A DNA stretch of 64,000 bases from Amarolinea aalborgensis (GTDB lineage: Bacteria; Chloroflexota; Anaerolineae; SSC4; Amarolineaceae). This document shows positions 25,908 through 34,887 of this stretch, in pieces (positions within the stretch are counted from its first letter, which is position 1; each line of letters begins with the position of its first letter). The stretch spans positions 6,421 through 70,420 of the forward strand of contig NZ_UETR01000018.1 of the NCBI RefSeq assembly GCF_900491745.1. The letters are read 5' to 3'. The position numbers and the translations under genes were made by a program. The notes beneath the pieces were generated by a model. That model was not told the origin of the DNA, did no database searches, and saw nothing but the letters and a program-made list of their open reading frames with translations.

Positions 25908-25966
25908 AATCCAGTTATCTGGAGGTGGAAGGCATAACGCCTTCGGGCCCTTCGGGGCCTTTTTTT
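25908..25966 (+). ncRNA. Candidate small RNA (about 60 nt)
   Basis: Between the consensus promoter and a TTCG-loop terminator there is no plausible gene. The predicted RNA has an upstream hairpin AAGGC-ATAAC-GCCTT (25929-25943), then the terminator stem GGCCC-TTCG-GGGCC (25946-25959) and seven T (25960-25966). GGAGGTGG at 25921-25928 is exposed in front and could base-pair with anti-SD-like targets. No family resemblance recognised. Alternative: a premature terminator leader of a lost gene. Confidence 0.5.
25946..25966 (+). terminator. Intrinsic terminator with TTCG tetraloop
   Basis: GGCCC (25946-25950), loop TTCG, GGGCC (25955-25959), T7 tract. Overlaps the stop end of the convergent DUF3800 gene; the T-tract orientation serves plus-strand transcription. 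Confidence 0.8.
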
Positions 25967-26756
25967 ATGGCAGCCATTTGCGCCCCCAACCCTCGATCCG
26001 GCCTTGAGGACTGCGATTGTACTTGCTGGCCTCCAGGATTCCGCCGATTCGCCCGCCAAAGTTATCGGGCAATGCTTGTTGCTGCCGGCGCGCCATGGTT
26101 GCCCGATGGCTTGGATGAGCGATGATATCGGCGATCTGCAAGCCCGCGATATTATTGGCCTTGGATTTCACCTTCAGTTGCCGGCTGGTGAGCCAGCGGG
26201 CAAACTGTTGTGGTTGCACGTACTCCGAACCTTCCTGGCACAGTCTTTCGAAGGAATCTTTCAGTCGCCGATCTTCCTTGCCGCCTCTCGACTCAGCCAA
26301 GACATCGCCCTGGCAGTTACGCTCTTGCAGCCAACGCACATACCTCTCCACCAACACGGTCAAGCAGTAGTGATAGGGATCGAAGCGCCAGACGGAATAG
26401 CGCTGTTGATGCTCCAACTTGTCAATCACGGCCGTGATGACGACATAGTCTAGTTCGGTTAGCAGTTTCAACAGGTCCCGGTTGAAAGCCGCCTCCATGG
26501 CCTCATCTTGCAGCGCTGCGAAGGGCGGCTTTTTGTTGACCAGCTCCTTGCGATGGAGGATCACCGGATCGTCGGGATGGGAGTCGAAGTAGCGGGACTT
26601 GAGCTGCTCGATGGCAGGAAAGGCCACGGTTGCCATATAGTCGAGCTCGAAAATCACGCCCGTCAAGCTCAGGTAGCGGTGATTCGGATCCGCCGAAGCG
26701 CCCAGGTCAGAATTACCGACCTCGTCAATATACATGCGATACTTCAAGGATGGCAC
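25965..26756 (-). CDS. DUF3800 domain protein
   Basis: 263 residues. The N-terminal YRMYIDEVGNSDLG is the DUF3800 signature (Y-x-D-E-(S/V)-G). Further conserved acidic and basic residues follow, including PVILHRKELVNKKPPFAAL, VLAESRGGKEDRRLKDSFERL and IAGLQIADIIAHPSHR. The fold is thought to be RNase H-like, and such genes are frequent in accessory and mobile regions; the biochemical role is not established. A short inverted repeat (ACACG/CGTGT at 26762-26776) lies just before the start and may be an operator. Confidence 0.85.
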   Translation of the reverse strand: MPSLKYRMYIDEVGNSDLGASADPNHRYLSLTGVIFELDYMATVAFPAIEQLKSRYFDSHPDDPVILHRKELVNKKPPFAALQDEAMEAAFNRDLLKLLTELDYVVITAVIDKLEHQQRYSVWRFDPYHYCLTVLVERYVRWLQERNCQGDVLAESRGGKEDRRLKDSFERLCQEGSEYVQPQQFARWLTSRQLKVKSKANNIAGLQIADIIAHPSHRATMARRQQQALPDNFGGRIGGILEASKYNRSPQGRIEGWGRKWLP

Positions 26757-26809
26757 CCTTCACACGTTTCGCGTGTCGAAACAACAGACCACCTTCTCTG
26801 ACCCACCGG

Positions 26810-26853
26810 AATGTGTCAATGACCTCGAGTTGTCTCAAAATCATTGACACATT
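26810..26853. repeat. 13-bp inverted repeat, TGTGTCAATGA type
   Basis: AATGTGTCAATGA (26810-26822) and its complement (26841-26853) around an 18-nt loop, between two leftward genes. The word TCATTGACACA recurs at 63054-63065 beside a truncated RHS gene, so this may be two IS-derived ends brought together rather than an operator. No T-tract follows. Confidence 0.6.
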
Positions 26854-26882
26854 TCAGAATTCCAGCTTCTGGCGTCATCGTT

Positions 26883-28436
26883 TCATCTGCTTTCCGGCAA
26901 CTGACTCACATTCCCCAGGTACATCACGATTTTGGAATCCTCTTTGACGCGCAACCAGACGTCAGTCAGGTCAGGCGACACATCAAATGGCAAGGCGATG
27001 CCCAATGTTAGCCCCGGGTTGATGTCATCGTACAAGTGCCCAGCCTGGAACTGCCATGCGGCGCCCAGAACGGCCTCATCGAACGGGTCGAATTTGTAGG
27101 TGCGCCCCCGCGTATCTTGCAGGTAGAAATTGAGAGTGCGCAGAGGCGTCGCGGTTCCGGAGCTCGTATTCCGAAACTCAACGAGGGGAATGAGATACGT
27201 ACCTTGAGCAAAGCGCGCGTCGCCGTAGAAATAGACTGACTTGGCGCGCTTCACATCGTAAAGGCGCAGGCCCCAGTTTTTCACCATGAACTCTTGATCG
27301 GGCCGCGTGAGCGGCAGGGATGGTGGCTTGGCCGGCGGAGAAGTTGGCTTGACCGGCGGAGGAGTTGGCGCCGGGGGCGGTGTTGAAATGTTCTGCGCTA
27401 CGGCCACCTGCGTCAGGGGGCCGCTCGCCTTGACCACCGAAGCCGCAATCCATCCCTGTTTGCCGCCATACGAGATCTGCCACCAGGACGAATCCGCGTT
27501 GCGCCCCAGAATATCATAGCGCTGTCCGGCGCTCGCTTTGCCGACGATGGGATAACTCGTGCCCGGTCCCGACCGTATGTTGCTCGCACTGGAAGCAATC
27601 GCCGCCGGCTTGTCAGGCGTATTTGCTGGCCGCGGGTTAGCTGAAACGAGCGAAACCCAAACGCTCCATATCTTACCCCCTATGGCATCGGTTTCTACCC
27701 TGACCGCATAGCCATTGACATTGGTCCAGGCGACGGCAATTGGGGCTGATACGTCCGGTGGTTTGGTAATAAAGTCAACCCCAACACGTCTCAACGCCAC
27801 AGGCCATGCAGACAAAGCGTAGCCATGCTTTTCCAGTCCACTGAACAACTGCACGCCTTTGGCAATGCCGGTCTTGTCGTAATCAACGTAGAGAAGGTAT
27901 TTTTGTATCTCGTAGGTGCGAGACTCGCCGCCCTCTGGAATCGCTTCCACCGACCCTCGACCAATTTGGACAATATCCAGGGGTTTTCCCAGGACGCCCT
28001 CCACCTCTGCAACTCTAGCGCCCAAGATCGCTGGCGCATTGACGATCAGGTCGCTCGTAGGCGCATCGCCTGCAGGCGGCGTCTCGGTTGCAGTAGGTGT
28101 AACAGCCGGTGCGGAGGTGTCGGTTGGTACGGGGGTAGCGGTTGGGAGAGATGTCGGCGTGTCAGTCGCCGTGGGCGCTGGCGTGTCGGTGGGAGAAGAT
28201 GTCGCCGTGGGCGCTGGCGTCTTCGTCGGCTCAGGGGTGTCGGATGGAGCCGCTGCGACGGCCGTAGCTGCCGCCGGTTTTTGAGCTTCAGCGGTTAGGG
28301 TCGCCCGCACCTGATTGGCGACCGTGGTCGCGATCTTTTTCTCATCAGCGGTAGGTGATGTTTGTCCACAAGCCATCTGGAGCAAAACCATCACGCCGAG
28401 GGCGATCAAAATCGAATAACGCTTTTGGGCCAGCAT
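26883..28436 (-). CDS. Secreted lipoprotein with Thr/Pro linkers and SH3b domain
   Basis: About 517 residues. ATG 28436 has GGAGGAG at good spacing; upstream in-frame codons are not needed. Signal peptide ends LLQMACG (lipobox). Domains in order: Thr/Pro/Ala linker (about 40-115); a domain beginning SDLIVNAPAILGARVAEVEGVLGKPLDIVQI; a bacterial SH3 domain (AIASSASNIRSGPGTSYPIVGKASAGQRYDIL, then WWQISYGGKQGWIAASVV), a fold that often binds cell-wall or peptide ligands; a second Pro-rich spacer; and a DUF4352-like beta domain (WGLRLYDVKRAKSVYF to the end). Likely cell-surface protein. Codirectional with the LVIVD-repeat and kinase genes. Function unknown. Confidence 0.82.
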   Translation of the reverse strand: MLAQKRYSILIALGVMVLLQMACGQTSPTADEKKIATTVANQVRATLTAEAQKPAAATAVAAAPSDTPEPTKTPAPTATSSPTDTPAPTATDTPTSLPTATPVPTDTSAPAVTPTATETPPAGDAPTSDLIVNAPAILGARVAEVEGVLGKPLDIVQIGRGSVEAIPEGGESRTYEIQKYLLYVDYDKTGIAKGVQLFSGLEKHGYALSAWPVALRRVGVDFITKPPDVSAPIAVAWTNVNGYAVRVETDAIGGKIWSVWVSLVSANPRPANTPDKPAAIASSASNIRSGPGTSYPIVGKASAGQRYDILGRNADSSWWQISYGGKQGWIAASVVKASGPLTQVAVAQNISTPPPAPTPPPVKPTSPPAKPPSLPLTRPDQEFMVKNWGLRLYDVKRAKSVYFYGDARFAQGTYLIPLVEFRNTSSGTATPLRTLNFYLQDTRGRTYKFDPFDEAVLGAAWQFQAGHLYDDINPGLTLGIALPFDVSPDLTDVWLRVKEDSKIVMYLGNVSQLPESR

Positions 28437-28707
28437 ACTTCTCCTCCGTTTCCAGTTCATACTTGTATCAGGATTCCTCCGTCTGAACCACACTGCACCA
28501 TTCCGAGGTTGGAACGTATGACGGTGCCACCGGTCAGGCCGCCAAGCTGGGTCAGGCGCCTGGGGGTTGCGGCCAAGAACGTCACGCGGACGGCGCCAAC
28601 CAATCACGGGTGCTACTCGGAGACGACCAGTGGGCTGTCCCGGTCAGCCGGTCTCCTGACCGGTCGGTGCGCCTATGCCCGGCGCAATCCGCGGCGTCCA
28701 TAAGACG
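28437..28707. other. Intergenic spacer
   Basis: Holds the ribosome binding site of the SH3b lipoprotein. No other gene, hairpin terminator or promoter recognised with confidence. Confidence 0.4.
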
Positions 28708-31419
28708 TCAGTGGATTCGCAGGATTAACAGGCCATCCTCTCCATCAGCGACATAGATCACTGTGCCTGCCACAGCCACGCCAAGGGCATTATACCCCGG
28801 CGTATCATAGGTGCCGCGGTACACAGGGCTTGCCGGCCTACTCACATCAATGATCTGCAACCCGTCCCCGTCGGCGACGTAGGTCAGACCGCCGGCCACG
28901 GCAACGCCGAAGGCGTACCCCGGCGTGTCGTAACCGCCGCGACCCACGGGGTTGGCCGGGTCGCTCACGTCGATGATCTGCAACCCGCTGTCCCCGTCAG
29001 CGACGTAGGCCAGGTTTCCGGCCATGGCAACGCCACGGGCATAACCGGGCGTGTCATAGCCGCCGCGGCGCATAGGGTTGGCCGGGTCGCTCACGTCAAT
29101 GATCTGCAACCCGCTGTCCCCGTCAGTGACGTAGGCCAGGTTTCCGGCCACAGCAACGCCACGGGCATAACCGGGCGTGTCAAAGCCACCGCGGCGCATA
29201 GGGTCGGCCGGGTCGGCCACGTCAATGATCTGCAACCCGCTGTCCCCGTCGGCGACGTGGGCTAGGTTGCCGGCCACGGCAACGCCACGGGCATACACTG
29301 GCGTGTCATAGCCGCCGCGGCGCACGGGGTTGGCCGGGTTGCTGACGTCAATGATCTGCAACCCACTGTCCCCGTCGGCGACGTAGGCCAGGCTTCCGGC
29401 CACAGTAACGTCATAGGAACGCCCTGACGTGTCATAACCGCTGCGGCGCACCGGGTTGGCCGGATCGCTGACGTCGATGATCTGCAACCCGCTGCCATAC
29501 TCGGCGACGTAGGCCAGGCTGCCGGCTGCAGTAATGTCATAGGAACGCCCCGCTGCGTCATAGCCGCCGCGGCGCACCGGGTTGGCCGGATCGCTGACGT
29601 CGATAATCTGCAACCCGCTGTCCCCGTCGGCGACGTAGACAAGGCTGCCGGCCACGTTCACGTGGAGGGCAGTGCCTGGCGTGTCATAGCCGCCGCGGCG
29701 CACGGGGTTGGCCGCGTTGCTAACGTCGATGATCTGCAACCCGCTCTCCCCGTCGGCGACGTAGGCCAGAACACCGGCTACGGCAACGCCGAAGGCATAA
29801 CCTGGCGTGTCATAGCCGCCGAGGTGCACGGGGTTGGCCGGATTGCTGACGTCGATAATCTGCAGGCCACTGGCCTCGTCGGCGACGTAGGCCAGACCGC
29901 TAGCCACAGCGACAGCGAGGGCGTTGCCCGGCGTGTCATAGCCGCCGCGGCGCACGGGGTTGGCCGGATTGCTGACGTCGATGATCTGCAGGCCACTGGC
30001 CTCGTCGGCGACGTAGGCCAGACCGCTAGCCACAGCGACAGCGAGGGCGTTGCCCGGCGTGTCATAGCCGCCGCGGCGCACGGGGTTGGCCGGGTTGCTG
30101 ACGTCGATGATCTGCAACCCGCTCACGCCGTCGGCGACGTAGGCCAGGCCGCTCGCCACTATCACGTCCAAAGCAATCCCCGGCGTATCGTAAGCGCCGC
30201 GTAAGGTGGGGTTGACCGGGTTGCTGACGTCAATGATCTGTAGCCCGCTGCTTCCATCATCCACATAGGCTAGGTCTCCCACGACATTGACACCCTCAAC
30301 CAATTCGGGCAAGACGGGACTCCGCCCGACCTGCATAGGATGAGCCGGGTCACGGACATCAACAATCACCAGCCGCGGTCCGACTCCAGCGTAGACATAA
30401 CTTCCCTGCGCTTCTACTGCCACAACGCTACCTCCTATTTGCCCGACTAGCTCGACTAAGAGTGTAGGTATGGGCGTTGAAGTCGGCGTATTTGTCGGCC
30501 TGAGCGTTGGAGTCTTCGTCGGCATGTTCGTTTGGGTCGGTGTGTTTGTCGGCGTCGGCGTCCATGTCATGATGCGGCCGACGCCAGGTAGATAGACATC
30601 CGGCGGCGTTGGGGTGACGGTGGGCGTTGGGGTGACAGTTGGCGTCTTTGTCGGCGTCGGGGTAACGGTTGTCGTCTTGGTGGGCGTTGGGGTTTTGGTC
30701 GGAGTTGCTGTGGGCGTGGACGTCGGCGGCAGGTACTGAATCTCCAGTTTCGGACGCAGCCCCGGTGGACTGCCACAGTCGCTGACGCTGCAGTCCTTCG
30801 ACCAGAACGCGCGCTCATGCTGCCCGGCCGTCTCGTCCCCGCGCAGGAGCAGGCTCAGCTCACTCTGCCCGGCCGTGTTGGCGCTCTGCACCAAGTCCTT
30901 CAAGTCCCACGTGTACCAGGTGAATTGGCCGCCCACCGTAGTCGTCGCCGCCGGCGTCGCGTTCCACGAAAGCTGCAGATGTTGGTTCCAGGTGATGGCT
31001 TCCGGCCAACTGCTGCTGTTGATGCGATAGACCGCAATGGGCATCGGCGCGGCCCCTGACGTAGTGGCCGACAGATAGAGCTGCAGCCTGGCGCTTTGGA
31101 TCAGACTGCCTTGCGGGATGCCGCGGAGGTCGAAACGCAGCAGGCTGCGTTCCACTAGGTAGCTATCCGACTCACTATAGCCAACCCAAAAATTACGGCG
31201 TACTGCAAATGCTTCGTTGGAGTGTCCCGATGCCACGTAGGTGTCCGCAACGGCCGCCAGGGAGACCACGGTATCCGCGTCATGACTGTCAGCGGCTGAC
31301 ACGCGTGCATTCGCACCAATCATACCGCTCAAAAGAAGCGCGGCGGTAATCAGCCGAAGGAGCCATCTTGCTGCCAGCGCAGCCATGCCCATGTGCGTGA
31401 GCGATGTCAGTATCTGCAT
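28708..31419 (-). CDS. Secreted DNRLRE-LVIVD repeat protein
   Basis: About 903 residues; ATG 31419 chosen (a TTG at 31431 is possible), overlapping the kinase 3' end. Signal peptide, then a DNRLRE-like domain (ADTYVASGHSNEAFAVRRNFWVGYSES...RSLLRFDL...YLSATTSG), a beta domain of surface proteins and carbohydrate modules. A Thr/Pro/Lys linker (about 235-325) follows. The remainder is thirteen LVIVD-type repeats of about 42 residues (AYVADGDSGLQIIDVSNPANPVRRGGYDTPG...), which build a beta-propeller. Paired with the overlapping transmembrane kinase, it may be the surface partner of that signalling protein; this is inference from operon overlap. Confidence 0.88.
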   Translation of the reverse strand: MQILTSLTHMGMAALAARWLLRLITAALLLSGMIGANARVSAADSHDADTVVSLAAVADTYVASGHSNEAFAVRRNFWVGYSESDSYLVERSLLRFDLRGIPQGSLIQSARLQLYLSATTSGAAPMPIAVYRINSSSWPEAITWNQHLQLSWNATPAATTTVGGQFTWYTWDLKDLVQSANTAGQSELSLLLRGDETAGQHERAFWSKDCSVSDCGSPPGLRPKLEIQYLPPTSTPTATPTKTPTPTKTTTVTPTPTKTPTVTPTPTVTPTPPDVYLPGVGRIMTWTPTPTNTPTQTNMPTKTPTLRPTNTPTSTPIPTLLVELVGQIGGSVVAVEAQGSYVYAGVGPRLVIVDVRDPAHPMQVGRSPVLPELVEGVNVVGDLAYVDDGSSGLQIIDVSNPVNPTLRGAYDTPGIALDVIVASGLAYVADGVSGLQIIDVSNPANPVRRGGYDTPGNALAVAVASGLAYVADEASGLQIIDVSNPANPVRRGGYDTPGNALAVAVASGLAYVADEASGLQIIDVSNPANPVHLGGYDTPGYAFGVAVAGVLAYVADGESGLQIIDVSNAANPVRRGGYDTPGTALHVNVAGSLVYVADGDSGLQIIDVSDPANPVRRGGYDAAGRSYDITAAGSLAYVAEYGSGLQIIDVSDPANPVRRSGYDTSGRSYDVTVAGSLAYVADGDSGLQIIDVSNPANPVRRGGYDTPVYARGVAVAGNLAHVADGDSGLQIIDVADPADPMRRGGFDTPGYARGVAVAGNLAYVTDGDSGLQIIDVSDPANPMRRGGYDTPGYARGVAMAGNLAYVADGDSGLQIIDVSDPANPVGRGGYDTPGYAFGVAVAGGLTYVADGDGLQIIDVSRPASPVYRGTYDTPGYNALGVAVAGTVIYVADGEDGLLILRIH
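28850..30290. repeat. 126-bp coding tandem repeats (LVIVD array)
   Basis: About eleven near-identical 126-bp units within the LVIVD gene, with several neighbouring units almost identical at the nucleotide level (for example 29830-30110). Homogenisation suggests recent duplication or gene conversion, so length variation is expected. Confidence 0.85.
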
Positions 31420-33095
31420 GCCCCCACGCAACCTCCAGGCGAATACCTGAAGTGGCGCGGCTCAGACTCCCGGCCAATCCGTGCACCTGTCGCCTTTTCG
31501 ATCACCGCCACGGCCCACAGGTACACTCCCTTCTCCTTCTCTTTGGCAACAATGCCGGGCGCCCAGTCCAGGTCAATCGTCGTCTCTTGGGTCGTCACCG
31601 ACGGAGCTGCGCCCAGGTGCTCCGTTGCTCCTTCGGCCCAAATGCGCACTTCGAACGCCTGGCCGGGCTGTAACTGCCCGAGATAATCCCACACAAACTT
31701 GATCTTGCCCGTGACATTCGCATTCTCCTGGGGCTCACTCGGCACAGGCGCGGGTAATGGCGCCGGAGTCCGGGGGACAGGTCCGGTTGGAGAAGCCACA
31801 ACAGTGCCGCCGCCGAAAGGTGTCGGGGGGCGGGTTGGCGGCGCCGCGGTGGTGGGTGGCGGCGCGATGGTTGAGGTCGGATTGCCATCAGGAGTCGCGG
31901 TTGCTGCCTCGATCGCGGTCGCGGTGGTGGACGCCGCGCTGGGGGTGACGACGACCACTGGCGCCGTCGGTGTGTTCGTGGAAACCGCCGCTTTCGCCGT
32001 CGCCGTGGCGAGGGCCACGCGGGTTGCAGTCGGCGTGTGGGCCGGATTGCCATCACGGCTCAACACCACGGCCAGCGTCACTGCGAGCAGCATGAGCACC
32101 CCAATGCCGCCGCCTGCCATCCACAGCCAGGCCGGCGCGGCGCGCGCAGCCGGGCGCGGGGTGGGAGGCGGCGTCGCGGCCGGCGGACGGCGCACCGGCG
32201 GCAGAATGGTCGTCTTGGCCGGCGCCGCGGCTGCGCGCGCAGGGGCGGCCGTAGGCTGCAAGGCCGCGCGCAAGGCGCTGGCATCTGGGTAACGCGCCGA
32301 CGGCTGCTTGGACAGGGCCTGCAGAACGACGCGATCCAGCCAGGCCGGAATCCCGCGCACGCGCTGGCCGAGGGCCACCGGCGTTCCCTGTTTGATGAGG
32401 AGGGCGTTATGAATCTGGTCGCTGATAGACTCTTCAGCCCGGAAATCGAGATAGCTCCCCCCAGCGATCATCCGGTAGAGCATCGCGCCGAGGGCATAGA
32501 CATCCACACGCGGATCGTCACGCACGCCATCCAACTGCTCCGGCGCCATGTAGGTCAACGTGCCGCCCGCAAACCCACTCGACGTCCCCCAGGAGCGGGC
32601 GACCGCGGTGGAGGAGACGTGGGCAATGCCAAAATCGGTCACTTTGGCCTGACCGTCCGCGCCAAAGAGGATGTTGGCCGGCTTGATGTCGCAATGAACG
32701 ATGCCGCGACTGTGGGTGTGCGCCAGCCCCGCGCAGACCTGATCCATGATGACCAGCGCATCGTTGACCGTCAGCGGCCCCGCGGCCAGCCGTTCGTCCA
32801 ACGATCCGCCGGGGCAATACTCCATAGCCAGGTAGTAATAACCGCGGTCGGAGAACACGTCGTAGAGTTCGACGACGTTTGGATGGCGCAGCTGCAAGGC
32901 TGCGCGTCCTTCCACCAGGAAACGGCGCACCATCTGATCGTCATCGGCCAGGGCCGGGTTCATCTCCTTGATCGCGACTGCGCGGCCGATCAGCGTATCA
33001 CGTGCCAGGTAGACAAAACCAAAGCCGCCTCGACCGAGCACCCGCTCGATGAGGTATTTGCCATTCAACAACGATTCATTGGCTTTGAGTGCCAT
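31407..33095 (-). CDS. Transmembrane Ser/Thr protein kinase (PknB-type)
   Basis: 562 residues. Cytoplasmic kinase domain: Gly loop GRGGFG (21-26), catalytic Lys 43 in AIKEMN, HCDIKPAN (134-141), DFG (154-156), MAPEQLDG in the activation/P+1 region. The usual HRD Arg is Cys, so it is a non-RD kinase that may not need activation-loop phosphorylation. A Pro/Ala-rich juxtamembrane region is followed by one membrane span (LWMAGGGIGVLMLLAVTLAVVLS, about 325-350), a Thr/Pro linker and a C-terminal extracellular beta domain (GKIKFVWDYLGQLQPGQAFEVRIW...). Phosphorylates proteins in response to an extracellular cue, presumably sensed by the outer domain. Overlaps the LVIVD gene. Confidence 0.93.
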   Translation of the reverse strand: MALKANESLLNGKYLIERVLGRGGFGFVYLARDTLIGRAVAIKEMNPALADDDQMVRRFLVEGRAALQLRHPNVVELYDVFSDRGYYYLAMEYCPGGSLDERLAAGPLTVNDALVIMDQVCAGLAHTHSRGIVHCDIKPANILFGADGQAKVTDFGIAHVSSTAVARSWGTSSGFAGGTLTYMAPEQLDGVRDDPRVDVYALGAMLYRMIAGGSYLDFRAEESISDQIHNALLIKQGTPVALGQRVRGIPAWLDRVVLQALSKQPSARYPDASALRAALQPTAAPARAAAAPAKTTILPPVRRPPAATPPPTPRPAARAAPAWLWMAGGGIGVLMLLAVTLAVVLSRDGNPAHTPTATRVALATATAKAAVSTNTPTAPVVVVTPSAASTTATAIEAATATPDGNPTSTIAPPPTTAAPPTRPPTPFGGGTVVASPTGPVPRTPAPLPAPVPSEPQENANVTGKIKFVWDYLGQLQPGQAFEVRIWAEGATEHLGAAPSVTTQETTIDLDWAPGIVAKEKEKGVYLWAVAVIEKATGARIGRESEPRHFRYSPGGCVGACRY

Positions 33096-33122
33096 TGGGC
33101 GTCTCCGGGGACGGGTATAGGC

Positions 33123-33142
33123 CGTGACCTGATGTGGTCACG
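33123..33142. promoter_or_regulatory. Palindrome upstream of kinase gene (possible operator)
   Basis: CGTGACC-TGATGT-GGTCACG: 7-bp perfect arms with a 6-bp centre, 28 bp upstream of the kinase start. Size and symmetry fit a dimeric repressor site. No adjacent regulator gene identifies it. Confidence 0.35.
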
Positions 33143-33364
33143 CCTGACAAACGGCGAGATAGGAAAACACCAAGCCCGCCGGGCCATCTGCTTGGTCGTT
33201 GCCGCACGAACGCAGGGCCGCCAACGGGGGGATGACTCACGCATCAGTGTAACTGTCCCTGGGGATGATGCAGGCCGTGAGCGCGCCGTCCTCGTGCGGC
33301 TCGTTCCGTCTCAGTATAGAACAGGATGCTTTGCCTGTCAACGTAGCCGCGCCGCCGCGCCGCC

Positions 33365-33778
33365 GGGTGCATTTCAAACTGGGGGCGCGTCGGGCGATTG
33401 AAATCGCTGCAACCCCTGCAAAGCCCAGCCTTCGTGGGCTGCGCCCCCAAACTGAAACCACACAACCTTTTTGGGGGGCCCAGGGCGAACCTGACCGGGC
33501 GAAACAGGAACCTCTGCGCTCGATCCTCAGGCCATGATCCTAAACGCGGCATCGTGAGTGGCGCCGCTACCTTCGTAAGGAATGGGCTTGTCCCGTAGGG
33601 ACGCCTGACCTTAGCCGGGGCGCCCTCATTCAATCGTCCCTACGGGACGACGGCGCGGGGGGTGTCATCGGTCTCAAGTCAAGGCGTCCCTACGGGACGA
33701 TTGCATTTCAATCCTGGCGGGAAGCGATCTGAGCTTACGCCAACGGCTCAGCGATTGCCCCCAAACTGAAATGCACCC
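33365..33778. mobile_element. Intact MITE-like element (414 bp), copy B
   Basis: 22-bp near-perfect terminal inverted repeats (33365-33386 and 33757-33778, beginning GGGTGCATTTCA) flanked by the 8-bp direct repeat GCGCCGCC (33357-33364 and 33779-33786). The inside has no gene, but three 13-bp palindromic words (33590, 33636, 33686) and the conserved AAGCCCAGCCTTCGTGGGCT hairpin. Blocks are shared with copy A at 19.6-20.1 kb. A non-autonomous transposable element is the best explanation; no transposase of matching ends is present here. Confidence 0.85.
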
Positions 33779-33987
33779 GCGCCGCCGACAGGGCCAGCCC
33801 GCGCTGCGGGTTCCGCATCACCATGCGCAATTTCCCACAATTGGCGCACAAGGGTATACTCGGATGGCGCGGAGTGCAACCATGACCATCTCCGCAGCCG
33901 CCCTGGTAAGCCATGCGCTGACCAGTGGGGCAGGCATCGGGTGGTCGCCCGCGGCAACCCGGACAACATCGAAAGGAAACTTACCTT

Positions 33988-34887
33988 ATGTCAGTAGACT
34001 CACCACGCGTCGCCATGATCACAGGCGGGAATAGCGGCATTGGATTTGCCACCGCTACCAAGCTGGCGGCGCATGGCTTTCATGTCATCATGGCCTCGCG
34101 CAACCAACAGACCAGCGCGCAGGCCATCGCACGGATTCGGGCGCGTCAACCGGACGCCCGCGTCGAGTCCATCCCGCTTGACCTGGCGTCATTCGCATCG
34201 GTGCGGCAGTGCGCGGTCGCCTTTCAGGCCAAAGGCTATCCGCTGCACGTCTTGATCAACAACGCGGGCGGATCAATCCCCGGCAAGCAAGCCAGGTTCA
34301 CGGCCGACGGGTTCGAGATGACGTTTGGCACGAATCATCTCGGACACTTTCTGTTCACCAATCTCCTGCTCGATAACCTGACGCGGTCGGCCCCGGCGCG
34401 CGTGATCACGGTATCCTCGCAGTTGCACAACCCTCAATACGCGGGCGGCAAGCCGCCGGATTTCGATTACGACAACTTGAAAGGGGAGAAATACTACGAC
34501 GCCAATGTCTTTTACCGGAACTCGAAGCTGGCAAACATGTGGTTCACGTATGAGCTGCAGCGCCGGCTGACCGGTACAGGCGTCACCTCGAACGCGGTGT
34601 GTCCAGGCTTCGTGCCGGAGGCCATCGCCGACCGCCGGACGTCGCCGGTCGAGCGCTTCCTGTACAAGCAGATCCTGGCGCGCATGCCCTTTGCACGTTC
34701 GCTGGAGCAGGCTTCCACGTCGTATATGATCGCGGCCACCGATCCTGGCCTGGAAGGCGTCGGCGGCAAGTTCATCGTGGATGGCAAGGAGAGACGTTCA
34801 AGCGAGGAATCTTACGACGAACAAAAAGCGCGGCGTTTGTGGGATGCGAGCTGGGCCTGGTGCGGTCTCAACGTCATTGATCCCTGA
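33988..34887 (+). CDS. Short-chain dehydrogenase/reductase
   Basis: About 299 residues from ATG 33988 (AAAGGAA upstream). Cofactor motif TGGNSGIG (12-19), NNAG motif in LHVLINNAGGSIPG, catalytic Ser in VITVSSQLHN and YRNSK (YxxxK, about 176-180), then CPGFVPEAI. The long form and internal substitutions resemble retinol dehydrogenase/WW-oxidoreductase-like SDRs. Basic residue in ASRNQQ after the second strand suggests NADP(H). Substrate cannot be predicted. It stands alone, next to a MITE. Confidence 0.92.
   Translation: MSVDSPRVAMITGGNSGIGFATATKLAAHGFHVIMASRNQQTSAQAIARIRARQPDARVESIPLDLASFASVRQCAVAFQAKGYPLHVLINNAGGSIPGKQARFTADGFEMTFGTNHLGHFLFTNLLLDNLTRSAPARVITVSSQLHNPQYAGGKPPDFDYDNLKGEKYYDANVFYRNSKLANMWFTYELQRRLTGTGVTSNAVCPGFVPEAIADRRTSPVERFLYKQILARMPFARSLEQASTSYMIAATDPGLEGVGGKFIVDGKERRSSEESYDEQKARRLWDASWAWCGLNVIDP

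Noticed and set aside
29662..30204. Repetitive plus-strand ORF opposite the LVIVD array
   Set aside because: It repeats only because the 126-bp units do. The minus strand shows the known LVIVD repeat.
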